The notes beneath the pieces were generated by a model. It was not told the DNA's origin. It saw only the letters and a list, made by a program, of their open reading frames with translations, and made no database searches. Of a stretch of DNA of 64,000 nt, positions 1 through 11,417 are shown one piece after another. This DNA comes from Lolium rigidum (lineage: Eukaryota; Streptophyta; Magnoliopsida; Poales; Poaceae): positions 310,001 to 374,000 of the forward strand of contig NW_025900948.1 of the NCBI RefSeq assembly GCF_022539505.1, written 5' to 3'. Both the position numbers and the translations under genes were made by a program. Numbering within the stretch: the first letter of the stretch is position 1; each line of letters starts with the position of its first letter.

Positions 1-410
1 ATCAAAAAGGCTTCAGTACGAGCAACGCATGAACAACGTGGAGCTTGTGCTGCCTAGATCGCAAGATGCGATCTAGGCAGCATGTCGCTACCGGTAGAAA
101 CCCTCGAGACGAAGGAGTTGGCGATGCGCCGAGATTGATTTGTGTTGGTTGAACGTTGGTTGTTGTTTATTCCATAAACCCTAGATACATATTTATAGTC
201 CGTAGACTCTCTAATCGTGGGAATAGTCCCAACCGGGCACGGGCCCAACTCTAACTACATCGACACGTATCCTACTATGTTACAGATACAAGGGCAAACT
301 AGCCCAAACTTGTTATTCAAGGCCGATTCACGTATATTCTTCAATATATAATCTTCAAGTCCACCTTGATCGCGGCCCACCTCTGACTTGGTCAAATTCC
401 GGTGATAACA
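1..410 (-). mobile_element. LTR (5' end), element runs off the left edge
   Basis: Read on the minus strand, the segment starts with TGTTATCACCGG at 410 and continues to the window edge. It contains a TATA box (CTATAAATA, about 190-198) and a perfect hairpin at 48-82 downstream of it, as expected for the promoter, R and U5 parts of an LTR. No polypurine tract lies outside position 410. The segment is therefore either a 5' LTR whose element extends to the left, or a solo LTR. The family looks like a Triticeae LTR retrotransposon that I cannot name with certainty. The ORFs here are incidental. Confidence 0.55.
48..82. repeat. perfect 16-bp hairpin inside the LTR
   Basis: Arms 48-63 and 67-82 are exact reverse complements around the 3-base loop AGA. 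The hairpin lies downstream of the LTR TATA box, so it would be transcribed near the 5' end of the retroelement RNA. Confidence 0.8.
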
Positions 411-1176
411 AGCGCAGATGTTAGCTTTCAAATTCCTCAACGAGATGGTGGTTGCAACCACCGCAGGGAAGAAAAACCCATTCTTATAGCGTTTAGAATC
501 ACGCATAAAGCTAGAATCCAGCCTAACCACCAGCCGAAAAGCCAGCGCTGGATCAATCCTATTCGAAAAGCAACGCAGTTAGTTGAGCAACAACGATTGG
601 CGCTCAAAAACTGCCTACTGTTAATTCACATAGACAGACGATGCTTACCCAGATGGAATCCATTCGTTAGATCCCTCCGATTCCCAATCTTCTCCGCGGC
701 TGACGCGAACATTTGGCACACCAGATGGACATACAAACTCCGCGAAAGGGGTAGATCTAGATCCGGTGGAGGCGGAGCCCTCTCCGCCTCCCGGTGGTGG
801 TGGTGGGGGCGGGGGCGGCTCGGCGGCGGACGACGCCATAAGGTAGGAGGGCAGGACGGCGTGGCGGCGGAGGGGCGGTGTGTGAGCTCCTCCAGTATCG
901 GGCGGAGTGGAAAGCTTTGGGTGAGCTCCTCCAGTCAACAGTCAACACAGTTCGAAAGAAACGGTCAATTCAACACCAACGCGGCTCCCTAGCCGTCACC
1001 GGTAACGGTGAAGGCCTCTGACCAGACGGCAACCCTCCCGTCTGAGCGTCTGCGACGGGTTTCAAACTAGAGGGAGGGGAAAACTGAGGAAAAACTAAGG
1101 GGCTGGGGAAAACTGAGTACAACTAACGAACCAGGGGCACAAAAATAGAAATCCCTACTAATTAAGTGAAAATTTG
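411..1176. other. unassigned segment, GC-rich in the middle
   Basis: No gene is supported. Positions 750-960 are very GC-rich, with runs of GGT and GGC and two copies of a GAGCTCCTCCAGT-like motif (about 885 and 925). Long open frames on both strands come from base composition. The segment lies between the left LTR and the end of the CACTA Ulp1 gene, so the missing left terminus of the CACTA element should be here. I do not find a CACTA end or subterminal repeats, so that end may have been deleted or displaced. Confidence 0.4.
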
Positions 1177-1211
1177 TTATCGTACACGAGTTTGGTGTAT
1201 ACGGGCATCCC

Positions 1212-2724
1212 TGATGTCTACGTTCCCCCTCCTTTCCTGTAGACAGTGTTGGGCCTCCAAGAGCAGAGGTTTGTAGAACAGCAGCAAGTTTTCCCTTAAG
1301 TGGATCACCCAAGGTTTATCGAACTCAGGGAGGAAGAGGTCAAAGATATCCCTCTCATGCAACCCCGCAACCACAAAGCAAGAAGTCTCTTGTGTCCCCA
1401 ACACACCTAATAGGTGCACTAGTTCGGCGAAGAGATAGTGAAATACAGGTGGTATGAATATATATGAGCAGTAGCAACGGTGCCGGAAAATAGCTTGCCG
1501 GCGTGTAGTTGATGGTGGTAGTATTGCAGCAGTAGTAACACGGTGAAACGAGTAAACAAGCAGTAGTAACGCAGCAGTATTTAGGAACAAGGCCTAGGGA
1601 TTAGACTTTCACTAGTGGACACTCTCAACATTGATCACATAACGGAATAGATAAATGCATACTCTACACTCTTGTTGGATGATGAACGCATTGCGTAGGA
1701 TTACACGAACCCTCAATGCCGGAGTTAACAAGCTCCACAATTTGTTCATATTTAAGTAACCTTATAGTGTAAGATAGATCAACAGATTAAACCAAGTACT
1801 AACATAGCATGCACACTCGTCACCTTCATGCATATGTAGGAGGAATAGATCACATCAATATTATCATAGCAATAGTTAACTTCGCAATCTACAAGAGATC
1901 ATGATCATAGCATAAACCAAGTACTAACACGGTGCACACACTCGTCACCTTTACACACGTGCGGGAGGAATAAAACTACTTTAATAACATTGCTAGAGTA
2001 GCACATAGATAAATTGTGATACAAACTCATATGAATCTCAATCATGTAAAGCAGCTCATGAGATTATTGTATTGAGGTACATGGGAGAGATGAACCACAT
2101 AGCTACCGGTACAGCCCCGAGCCTCGATGGAGAACTACTCCCTCCTCATGGGAGCAGCAGCGGTGATGAAGATGGCGATGGAGATGGCAGTGGTGTCGAT
2201 GGAGAAGCCTTCCGGGGGCACTTCCCCATTCCGGCAGCGTGCCGGAACAGAGACTCCTGTCCCCCAGATCTTGGCCTCGCGATGGCGGCGGCTCTGGAAG
2301 GTTTCTGTGGTTTTTGTCGAACGCATCAGGGTTTTCGCGACGGAGGCGTTATATAGGCGAAGAGGCGGCGCAGGAGGGCTTCTGGGGGGCCCACACCATA
2401 GGGCGGCGCGGCCCCCCCTCTGGCCGCGCCAGGGTGTGGTGTGGGGCCCCCGAGGCTCCCTCCGGCGGCTCTCGGGTGTTCTGGATGGTTCCGGGAAAAA
2501 TAGGAACCCGGGCGTTGATTTCGTCCGATTCCGAGAATATTTCGTTACTAGGATTTCTGAAACCAAAAACAGCGTAAAACAGGAACCGGCACTCGCGGCA
2601 TCTCGTCAATAGGTTAGTTCCGGAAAATGCATAAATATGACATATAATGTGCATAAAACATGTAGATATCATCAATAATGTGGCATGGAACATAAGAAAT
2701 TATCGATACGTCGGAGACGTATCA
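1212..2724 (-). repeat. 3' LTR of the Athila-type element
   Basis: It matches 6215-7729 with few differences and is bordered on its inner side by a polypurine tract (2725-2740, read on the minus strand). The TATA-like motif is present near 2345-2360 but differs slightly from the other copy. Confidence 0.92.
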
Positions 2725-2740
2725 GCATCCCCAAGCTTAG
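2725..2740 (-). other. polypurine tract
   Basis: On the minus strand the sequence CTAAGCTTGGGGATGC abuts the LTR start TGATACG. It is the expected plus-strand primer of reverse transcription. The same motif recurs in the interior near 4605-4620 and 4660-4675. Confidence 0.75.
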
Positions 2741-5313
2741 TTCTGCTCGTCCCGAGCAGGTAAACGATAACAAAGATAATTTCTGAAGTGACATGCCATC
2801 ATAACCTTGATCATACTATTGTAAGCATATGTAATGAATGCAGCGATCAAAACAATGGTAATGACATGAGTAAACAACTGAATCATAAAACAAAGACTTT
2901 TCATGAATAGTACTTCAAGACAAGCATCAATAAGTCTTGCATAAGAGTTAACTCATAAAGCAATAATTCAAAGTAAAAGGTATTGAAGCAACATAAAGGA
3001 AGATGAAGTTTCAGCGGTTGCTTTCAACTTGTAACATGTATATCTCATGGATATTGTCAACATAGAGTAATATAATAAGTGCAATATGCAAGTATGTAGG
3101 AATCAATGCACAGTTCACACAAGTGTTTGCTTCTTGAGGTGGAGAGAAATAGGTGAACTGACTCAACATTGAAAGTAAAAGAATGGCCCTTCGCAGAGGG
3201 AAGCATTGATTGCTATATTTGTGCTAGAGCTTTGGTTTTGAAAACAAGAAACAATTTTGTCAATGGTAGTAATAAAGCATATGAGTTATGTAAATTATAT
3301 CCTACAAGTTGCAAGCCTCATGCATAGTATACTAATAGTGCCCGCACCTTGTCCTAATTAGCTTAGATTTACATGGATTATCATAGCATAGCACATGTTT
3401 CAACCAAGTGTCACAAAGGGGTACCTCTATGCCGCCTGTACAAAGGTCTAAGGAGAAAGCTCGCAGTGGATTTCTCGCTTTTGATTATTCTCAACTTAGA
3501 CATCCATACCGGGACAACATAGACAACAGATAATGGACTCCTCTTTAATGCATAAGCATTCAGCAACAGATAATATTCTCATAAGAGAGTGAGGTTTGTT
3601 GTCCAAACTGAAACTTCCACCATGGATCATGGCTTTAGTTAGCGGCCCAATGTTCTTCTCTAACAATATGCATACTCAAACCATTTGATCATGATAAATC
3701 ACTCTTACTTCAGACAAGACGAACATGCATAGCAACTCACATGATATTCAACAAAGAAATAGTTGATGGCGTCCCCAGGAACATGGTTATCGCACAACAA
3801 GCAACTTAATAAGAGATAAAGTGCATAAGTACATATTCAATACCACAATAGTTTTTAAGCTATTTGTCCCATGAGCTATATATTGCAAAGATAAAGAATG
3901 GAAATTTTAAAGGTAGCACTCAAGAAATTTACTTTGGAATGGCGGAGAAATACCATGTAGTAGGTAGGTATGGTGGACACAAATGGCATAGTGGTTGGCT
4001 CAAGAATTTTGGATGCATGAGAAGTATTCCCTCTCGATACAAGGTTTAGGCTAGCAAGGTTATTTGAAACAAACACAAGGATGAAGCGGTGCAGCAAAAC
4101 TCACATAAAAGACATATTGTAAACATTATAAGACTTTACACCGTCTTCCTTGTTGTTCAAACTCAATACTAGAAATTATCTAGACCTTAGAGAGACCAAT
4201 TATGCAAACCAAATTTTAGCATGCTCTATGTATTTCTTCATTAATAGGTGCAAAGTATATGATGCAAGAGCTTAAACATGAGCACAACAATTGCCAAGTA
4301 TCACATTATCCAAGACATTTATAGCAATTACTACATGTATCATTTTCCAATTCCAACCATATAACAATTTAACGAAGAAGAAACTTCGCCATGAATACTA
4401 TGAGCTAAGAACATATGTGTTCATACGAACCAGCGGAGCGTGTCTCTCTCCCACACAAGCATGATGTAATCCAATTTATTCAAACACAAACAAAAACAAA
4501 AACAAACAGACGCTCCAAGTAAGGCACATAAGATGTGATGGAATAAAAATATAGTTTCAGGGGAGGAACCTGATAATGTTGTCGATGAAGAAGGGGATGC
4601 CTTGGGCATCCCCAAGCTTAGACGCTTGAGTCTTCTTGATATATGCAGGGGTGAACCACCGGGGCATCCCCAAGCTTAGAGCTTTCACTCTCCTTGATCA
4701 TGGTATATCATCCTCCTCTCTTGACCCTTGAAAACTTCCTTCACACCAAACTCGAAACAAACTCATTAGAGGGTTAGTGCATAATCAAAAACTCACATGT
4801 TCAGAGGTGACACAATCATTCTTAACACTTCTGGACATTGCCTAAAGCTACTGGAAGGTAATGGAACAAAGAAATCCACCCAACACAGCGAAAGAAGCAA
4901 TGCGAAATAAAAGGCAGAATCTGTCAAAACATAACAGTCCGTAAAGACGAATTTTAAAAGGGCACCAGACTTGCTCAGATGAAAATGCTCAAATTGAATG
5001 AAAGTTGCGTACATATCTGAGGATCACTCACGTAAATTGGCATAATTTTCTGAGTTACCTACAGAGAATTTTGCCCAGATTCGTGACAGCAAAGAAAACA
5101 GTTTCTGCGCAGTAATCCAAATCTAGTATTGACTTTACTATCAAAGACTTTACTTGGCACAACAAAACACAAAACTAAGATAAGGAGAGGTTGCTACAGT
5201 AGTAAACAACTTCCAAGACACAAATATAAAATAAAGTACTGTAGCAAAATAACACATGGGTTATCTCCCAAGAAGTTCTTTTCTTTATAGCCATTAAGAT
5301 GGGCTCAGCAGTT
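2741..5313. other. non-coding interior of the Athila-type element
   Basis: No retroviral-type domain or plausible gene is visible. The segment is AT-rich. Large parts match the interior of the second copy at 61186-64000, but about 3265-3905 differs entirely from the corresponding segment of that copy (about 61745-62110). Confidence 0.6.
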
Positions 5314-6051
5314 TTAATGATGCACTCGCAAGAAATAGTAGTTGAAGCAAAAGAGAGCATCAAGAGGCAAATTCAAAACACATTTAAGTCTAACATGCTT
5401 CCTATGCATAGGAATCTTGTAAATAAACAAGTTCATGAAAAGCAAAGTAACAAGCATAGGAAGATAAAACAAGTATAGCTTCACAAATTTCAGCACATAG
5501 AGAGGTGTTTTAATAACATGAAAATTTCTACAACCATATTTTCCTCTCTCATAATAACTTTCAGTAGTATCATGAGCAAACTCAACAATATAACCATCAC
5601 ATAAAGCATTCTTATCATGAGTCTCATGCATAAAATTATTACTACTCCCAACATAAGCATAATCAATTTTATTAGTTGTAGTGGGAGCAAATTCAACAAA
5701 GTAGCTATCATATATAGGAGGTATATTGTAATCATAATCAAATTTATCCTCCATAACAGGTGGTACCAAAAGACTACTATCATTATAATCATCATAAATA
5801 GGAGGTAGAGTATCATCAAAGTAAATTTTCTCCTCAATGCTTGGGGGACTAAAAAGATCATGCTCATCAAAACCAGCTTCCCCAAGCTTAGAATTTTCCA
5901 TATCATTAGCAACAATGGTGTTCAAAGCGTTCATACTAATATCATTGCTACTAGCATGCAAATAAGATTCCATGGGTTTTTTAATTTTCGCATTAAACCA
6001 TTCATGTCTTGACTCAGGAAATAGAATAAAAAGCTCACAGATGTTGTCCAT
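5314..6051 (-). CDS. conserved ORF of non-autonomous Athila-type element, unknown function
   Basis: A 245-residue ORF starting at an ATG (6051). The N-terminal two thirds are acidic and rich in Asp, Tyr and Pro with a repeated PPIYD motif. The C-terminal part has basic residues and a hydrophobic stretch of about 20 residues (around residues 190-215, with LYLFYLPMLVTLLFMN) that could be a membrane segment. The ORF lies just inside the 5' LTR and primer-binding site, where gag would be expected, but shows no gag or zinc-knuckle motif. A homologous ORF with the same stop lies in the second copy (63506 onward). Similar proteins are common in Triticeae predictions. An env-like or unrelated retroelement accessory protein are both possible. 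Confidence 0.55.
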   Translation of the reverse strand: MDNICELFILFPESRHEWFNAKIKKPMESYLHASSNDISMNALNTIVANDMENSKLGEAGFDEHDLFSPPSIEEKIYFDDTLPPIYDDYNDSSLLVPPVMEDKFDYDYNIPPIYDSYFVEFAPTTTNKIDYAYVGSSNNFMHETHDKNALCDGYIVEFAHDTTESYYERGKYGCRNFHVIKTPLYVLKFVKLYLFYLPMLVTLLFMNLFIYKIPMHRKHVRLKCVLNLPLDALFCFNYYFLRVHH

Positions 6052-6185
6052 TATGCCTTACTAGTGTAAACAAGAAACAAAAAGTTGCAATTGCAGGATC
6101 TAAAGGAAATAGCTTTGAGTACTTACAACGCCGGAAAGTAGCTTAGTAGCCGAGATACGGAGTGTGAGTACCTTTTACCTTTCCT

Positions 6186-6203
6186 CCCCGGCAACGGCGC
6201 CAG
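6186..6203 (-). other. primer-binding site (tRNA-Asp type)
   Basis: On the minus strand TGGCGCCGTTGCCGGGGA, complementary to the 3' end of plant tRNA-Asp, lies about 11 bp inside the 5' LTR. This primer and spacing are typical of Athila-lineage Gypsy elements. Confidence 0.85.
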
Positions 6204-6214
6204 AAAAGTAGCTT

Positions 6215-7729
6215 GATGTCTACGTTCCCCCTCCTTTCCTGTAGACAGTGTTGGGCCTCCAAGAGCAGAGGTTTGTAGAACAGCGAGCAAGTTTTCCCTT
6301 AAGTGGATCACCCAAGGTTTATCGAACTCGGGGAGGAAGAGGTCAAAGATATCCCTCTCATGCAACCCCGCAACCACAAAGCAAGAAGTCTCTTGTGTCC
6401 CCAACACACCTAATAGGTGCACTAGTTCGGCGAAGAGATAGTGAAATACAGGTGGTATGAATATATATGAGCAGTAGCAACGGTGCCGAGAAAATAGCTT
6501 GTCGGCGTGTAGTTGATGGTGGTAGTATTGCAGCGGTAGTAACACGGTGAAACGATGAAACAAGCAGTAGTAACGCAGCAGTATTTAGGAACAAGGCCTA
6601 GGGATTAGACTTTCACTAGTGGACACTCTCAACATTGATCACATAACGGAATAGATAAATGCATACTCTACACTCTTGTTGGATGATGAACGCATTGCGT
6701 AGGATTACACGAACCCTCAATGCCGGAGTTAACAAGCTCCACAATTTGTTCATATTTAAGTAACCTTATAGTGTAAGATAGATCAACAGATTAAACCAAG
6801 TACTAACATAGCATGCACACTTGTCACCTTCATGCATATGTAGGAGGAATAGATCACATCAATATTATCATAGCAATAGTTAACTTCGCAATCTACAAGA
6901 GATCATGATCATAGCATAAACCAAGTACTAACACGGTGCACACACTCGTCACCTTTACACACGTGCAGGGAGGAATAAAACTACTTTAATAACATTGCTA
7001 GAGTAGCACATAGATAAATTGTGATACAAACTCATATGAATCTCAATCATGTAAAGCAGCTCATGAGATTATTGTATTGAGGTACATGGGAGAGATGAAC
7101 CACATAGCTACCGGTACAGCCCCGAGCCTCGATGGAGAACTACTCCCTCCTCATGGGAGCAGCAGCGGTGATGAAGATGGCGATGGAGATGGCAGCGGTG
7201 TCGATGGAGAAGCCTTCCGGGGGCACTTCCCCGTTCCGGCAGCGTGCCGGAACAGAGACTCCTGTCCCCCAGATCTTGGCCTCGCGATGGCGGCGGCTCT
7301 GGAAGGTTTCTGTGGTTTTTGTCGAACGCATCAGGGTTTTCGTGACGGAGGCTTTATATAGGCGAAGAGGCGGCGCGGGAGGGCTTCTGGGGGGCCCACA
7401 CCATCGGGCGGCGCGGCCCCCCCTCTGGCCACGCCAGGGTGTGGTGTGGGGCCCCCAGGGCTCCCCTCTGGCGGCTCTCGGGTGTTCTGGATGGTTCCGG
7501 GAAAAATAGGAACCTGGGCGTTGATTTCGTCCGATTCCGAGAATATTTCGTTACTAGGATTTCTGAAACCAAAAACAGCAGAAAACAGGAACTGGCACTG
7601 CGGCATCTCGTCAATAGGTTAGTTCCAGAAAATGCATAAATATGACATATAATGTGCATAAAACATGTAGATATCATCAATAATGTGGCATGGAACATAA
7701 GAAATTATCGATACGTCGGAGACGTATCA
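6215..7729 (-). repeat. 5' LTR of the Athila-type element
   Basis: The promoter-bearing LTR. On the minus strand a TATA box (CTATATAAAG) lies near 7350-7362. Its outer end is followed by the target duplication ATCCC at 7730-7734. Confidence 0.92.
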
Positions 7730-8204
7730 ATCCCCACCCTTGGGACAGGCCATGTCACGAATGAAGGTGCAGACGTAGTATCCACATAAGTTATTCCCGG
7801 GTTCCTGCCTCATACACTTTACGAAAAAATAGTTCGATCAAACTAATATAGAGTTTCAATCAAGCATCGTATTGAAAGTAAATATCATATATAGAGTTTC
7901 ACGGACATAGCTATATATATAGTACTACTTACAGGGTAATCTTGAAATGTAAGCTCCGGTTTCCGTTTACCCGGAACAGTATTGATGAACCGTTTCCAAG
8001 CCCTGCCCGGCAATAATGAGTAAATGAGTTATTGATTAGTTGATGATATCGTCGAATTAGAACAGATGAAGATGCCAATACGAAATTGATTGAAATTACC
8101 TCTGGAGGATGGCAGCCATGTCCGCCCATTCCGCATGTTCTTTACGTTTCGAGTCCATGACATTTACGACTCCTTTGTGAAGATCAATGATTAGGAGAAT
8201 AAAG

Positions 8205-8262
8205 TGGAATCTGCACAAGCATAGCTCAATGATTACGAGAATAAAGTGGAAGCTGCACAAGC
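8205..8262 (-). repeat. 42-bp tandem duplication of a splice acceptor and exon start
   Basis: The segment with the acceptor TGTGCAG and the start of the His-bearing Ulp1 exon occurs twice, with acceptors at 8211-8212 and 8253-8254. The period is 42 bp, so using the outer acceptor would add 14 codons in frame. Confidence 0.7.
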
Positions 8263-9680
8263 ATAATGTATGTTATATATAACACTCACTTGAAGTTGTA
8301 GGGAAAGAATATATCCTCTTTGTTTTCTTGCTTCACTAAAAACATTACCATGTTGTCCTCTGTGTCCTTGGCGAAGTCTCGAACCGTAACTTCATGAACT
8401 GTGTCTGGGTCAATGAACCCCAGCGGTAGGAGCTTGCCTCTTTTGCATTCGAGCTTCTTCATTCTGCATAATTAAATGTAGAGCGTACACAAAGAATATA
8501 GTGAGGATAATTGTTAGTGCAAATGAATGAGCGCTGAGCTACAGACTAAATTACATAAATAAATCACTTACAGGCAGTAGCAACTGATGACAGCTTTGTC
8601 GAGGGCGTCTTGATTGAATAACTGAAACAGTTCTTCGAAGTCAAGGTTTATCTCCTCCCGCCCCCGGAAGTAATGCTCATATCTAAGATACACCGTGAGG
8701 TAGCGATCACTTCTTCGACAGGCTCTCAGGTACCATTCATGCAACCTTCGCATCTGAGTCCCTAGACGCGCGAGCTCGCCAGGTTTGACGAGATCATGTC
8801 CGTATCTATACTTGTTTACGACTTCAGCCGTTGGATAGTAATCTTCGTACTCAACCGATGCTCCCCGAGCTCTAGCCTCCCGTTCGATCATCGATGCCGT
8901 CTCCGGATCATCATAGGACTGCACGACGAAGTGGGGTATGGACTGTTTGTCCTGCTGTCCAAGTTGGGCGACTTTTTTCGCTTCTTTGCTCGCTCTAGAG
9001 GACTGTCCAAGAGAGCGGTCATAATCAGCTCTCAGCTCAGGTCTCTTCATTCTCGTCTCGGCAAAGTGCTTCACTGTCTGCGGTGGAATAAACATCTTCT
9101 TCGGCGCAAGAAACGCCTTTTGCTCTTCAGTCTGCTCATGTGGTAACAACTCTGGAGTCTGTGCCCTCATCGGAGTTGATGATCTCATCGGATCTGTAGG
9201 AGGTGCCGCGGACCGCTTCCTCTTTTGCTTAGGTGGAGGCGGCGGAGTCTCCTGACGAGGAGGAGGAGGCGGCGGAGTATTTTCACGCGGAGGAGACTGG
9301 TCATGCATAGGGAAATCATCATCGCGCAGAGGAGAATCATCACGCGGAGGAGACTGCACAGGTGGCGGAGGAGGCGGACGAGGTGGCCTGCTTGGTGGCT
9401 TCTCACCTGGAAACACAATGTTCTCCTTCCGCCATTGCACGGTGGTTCTACGGGCTTCTCCCAGTTCTTTGATTTCCCCATCTTCACCTGCAGGGTGCTC
9501 AAGCACCAACCCCTCATATTCTCTCAACACTTCATCCACCATCACAACAGCAAAGTCGTCTTGGACCGGACGACAATGGTAAGACCTTGTAGGTAAGAGG
9601 ATGCCGACCGCCGCCTTGAAGGATAGGTTGAAAACTTTAACATGCAGCTCACAAGGACGGCTCTCAGTGAGATCATCCAC

Positions 9681-9691
9681 GGGGGGGGGGG
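9681..9691 (-). other. homopolymer frameshift in TNPA-like gene
   Basis: Eleven consecutive C on the minus strand. The upstream frame (..VEPPRYPPP) runs into a stop just after it, while the downstream frame continues with VDDLTESRPCELHVKV. A tract of 10 or 13 would keep one frame. This could be a real slippage mutation or a sequencing error. Confidence 0.7.
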
Positions 9692-11417
9692 TAGCGAGGA
9701 GGCTCGACCACCTGGTCATCATCATCATCATTATCCACCTGCTGAGAGGAAGCCACGCTGCTTTTCCGGTGTGGTTGAGATTGCAGCGGGGCGAGGGCAT
9801 TGAGCAATGCAGGATCTACAGCCTGCCCCTGAGCCATCTGAGATGTAAGTACTTGGGTTACCATGGTTAATTGGGCTTTCATGGTGCTCATACCCTCCTC
9901 TAAGTTAGCTAGGCGGTCTGTTTCCCTTGCCTTTCTCCTCTCATGGCTTTTATCAGGAAATCTCTTCCTTTCCGCAGGAAAGCCATACTTCCACGGAATG
10001 GAGCCTTCTGTTCCTCGTGTTCGTCCGGTGTGTTCTTTGTTCCCAAGGGCGCGTGTCAGCTCATCGTTCTCTCTTTCGGGCTGGAACAACCCCGCCTCCA
10101 CGTCCCTATGTGCTTGTTCCAGGGCTTCAATGGGAAACTTCAGATGAGCTTTCTTATAGATGCACTTCCCTGTTTCTGGATGCAACGTTCCCCCAATCTC
10201 GTAGAACCACTCCTTGCACCGTTCGATCCAACCGTGTCTCCCTAATATGATCCCTTTCCTGGTCAGTTCCGCCTCAGCTGCCTGCCACTTAGGACGGTTA
10301 GCCCTGTATCCACCTGGACCCAGAATTTGGTGATATAGCTTCAACGCAGCATTTTCCTTATTTGTTTCCGACCTTTTCTTAAATTCTTCTGACTCCGTGT
10401 TGTACTTCACGAATTCGTCCCAGTGATTTTTTACCTTCTCACTGTCCGGAGTCTTCTTTATCTTGATAAGGACGCGCAATCTTTTCTTGTGGTTCTTGAA
10501 TAGTTCGGCCATCTTCTTCTTGGCAAACTCGCGGAGGGCCTGCTCCATCTTGGCCTTTTCAGCATCATCCCCCTCTTCGGGTACTATGTTGAAATGTGAC
10601 ATGAGCTTGTTCAGAATGCTGTTTTTGGCTACATCATCGATATAAAGACCTTGAGCTTCTTCCTCTGCAGACAGCACTAGTCCCCTCGGCTTGTGCCATT
10701 CTCGAACGGTGATCGGGACGTGGTCCCTAACAAGCACTCCGCATTGAGCTATAAATGCCTTTGCACCTTTCTCTGGAGCAATCGGTTTACCATCCTTTTC
10801 GATGTGGGTGATGTCGTGCCTAACACCGTCATCCAACTTTTTGGTCGGGCCTCGCTTCCTCGACTTTACAGAAGAAGTGCTCGATCCGGAGGGCTAAAAA
10901 AGAAATAATTCATAGTCAGTACAATTTAATTAGTTAATGCATCTAGTCGATCAACAGCGGCTTAATTAATTTATATACCTCGGTGATAACTACAATTCGG
11001 GAGCCATTATGATGATCTTGTTCCTCACCGGCGCCACTGGGATCTTCTTCCTCAATATTCTCCGCTCCCTCACCGGAGTCATTCAAATAAGTTGCGGTGA
11101 CATCGTCACCGCCATCTTCTGGAATAACGTCGTCGTCGCGATCATCCAGAGTACCGTTTGCTATGAGGTTCTCCATGAAATTTTCTTGAATTTCATCTCT
11201 GTCCATGCTTTCTACAACGACTTGCAAGCTATACATAGGAACCATCATATGATCAAATTAAGGATAATGCAGAAAACTGAAAATGGAGTTACATATGTAG
11301 TTCTTAACTAAGGATCGATAATATAGTGCTGAAAGCAGTATAGTGCGATTACATACATACATAGATCGGGTTCATGTTTATTTAACCCTAATACATATCA
11401 ATCACTACTACAAAAAC

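Larger units (their letters stand above)
1212..7729 (-). mobile_element. complete non-autonomous Athila-type LTR element
   Basis: Two LTRs (1212-2724 and 6215-7729, about 1.51 kb each) start TGATGTCTACG and end GACGTATCA on the plus strand. They are flanked by the 5-bp target duplication ATCCC (1207-1211 and 7730-7734). On the minus strand the 5' LTR is at 6215-7729, followed by a primer-binding site matching tRNA-Asp, a 3.5-kb interior and a polypurine tract next to 1212-2724. By eye the LTRs differ at roughly 20-25 sites (about 1.5%). The interior has no gag-pol, only one ORF of unknown function. Structure and sequence resemble the abundant Triticeae Sabrina/WHAM-like Athila families, but the exact name is from memory. 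It is inserted in the Ulp1 exon of the CACTA element. Confidence 0.92.
7730..11206 (-). pseudogene. TNPA-like / Ulp1 (C48 peptidase) gene of the CACTA element
   Basis: Exons joined by GT-AG introns can be read on the minus strand: 11206-10979, 10893-8573, 8463-8290, 8210-8100, 8002-7933 and 7816-7730; the last continues across the nested LTR element at 1206-1177 to a TAA stop. Residues from exon 2 (GVRHDITHIEKDG onward, 'HWDEFVKY') resemble the Transposase_24 (Ptta/En/Spm) family. The next part is Pro-rich. The C-terminal exons give a Ulp1-like cysteine peptidase with the catalytic pattern His (FHFILLII), Asp (VMDSK), Gln and Cys (QEPGNNLCGYYVC). Two breaks: an 11-C homopolymer at 9681-9691 shifts the frame in the proline region, and the Athila-type element splits the last exon just after the Cys motif. 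Such genes are standard second genes of grass CACTA elements. Confidence 0.75.

Noticed and set aside
2072..2693. ORFs repeated at 7077-7698 and 60603-61154
   Set aside because: They are inside LTRs. Being repeated reflects LTR identity, not a gene.
5490..5915. Leu/Met/Ile-rich 141-residue ORF on the minus strand
   Set aside because: It is a shadow in another frame of the 245-residue ORF, whose frame is the one conserved in the second copy.
8796..10908. Plus-strand ORFs over the TNPA region
   Set aside because: They are antisense shadows; exons, splice sites and domain similarity are on the minus strand.
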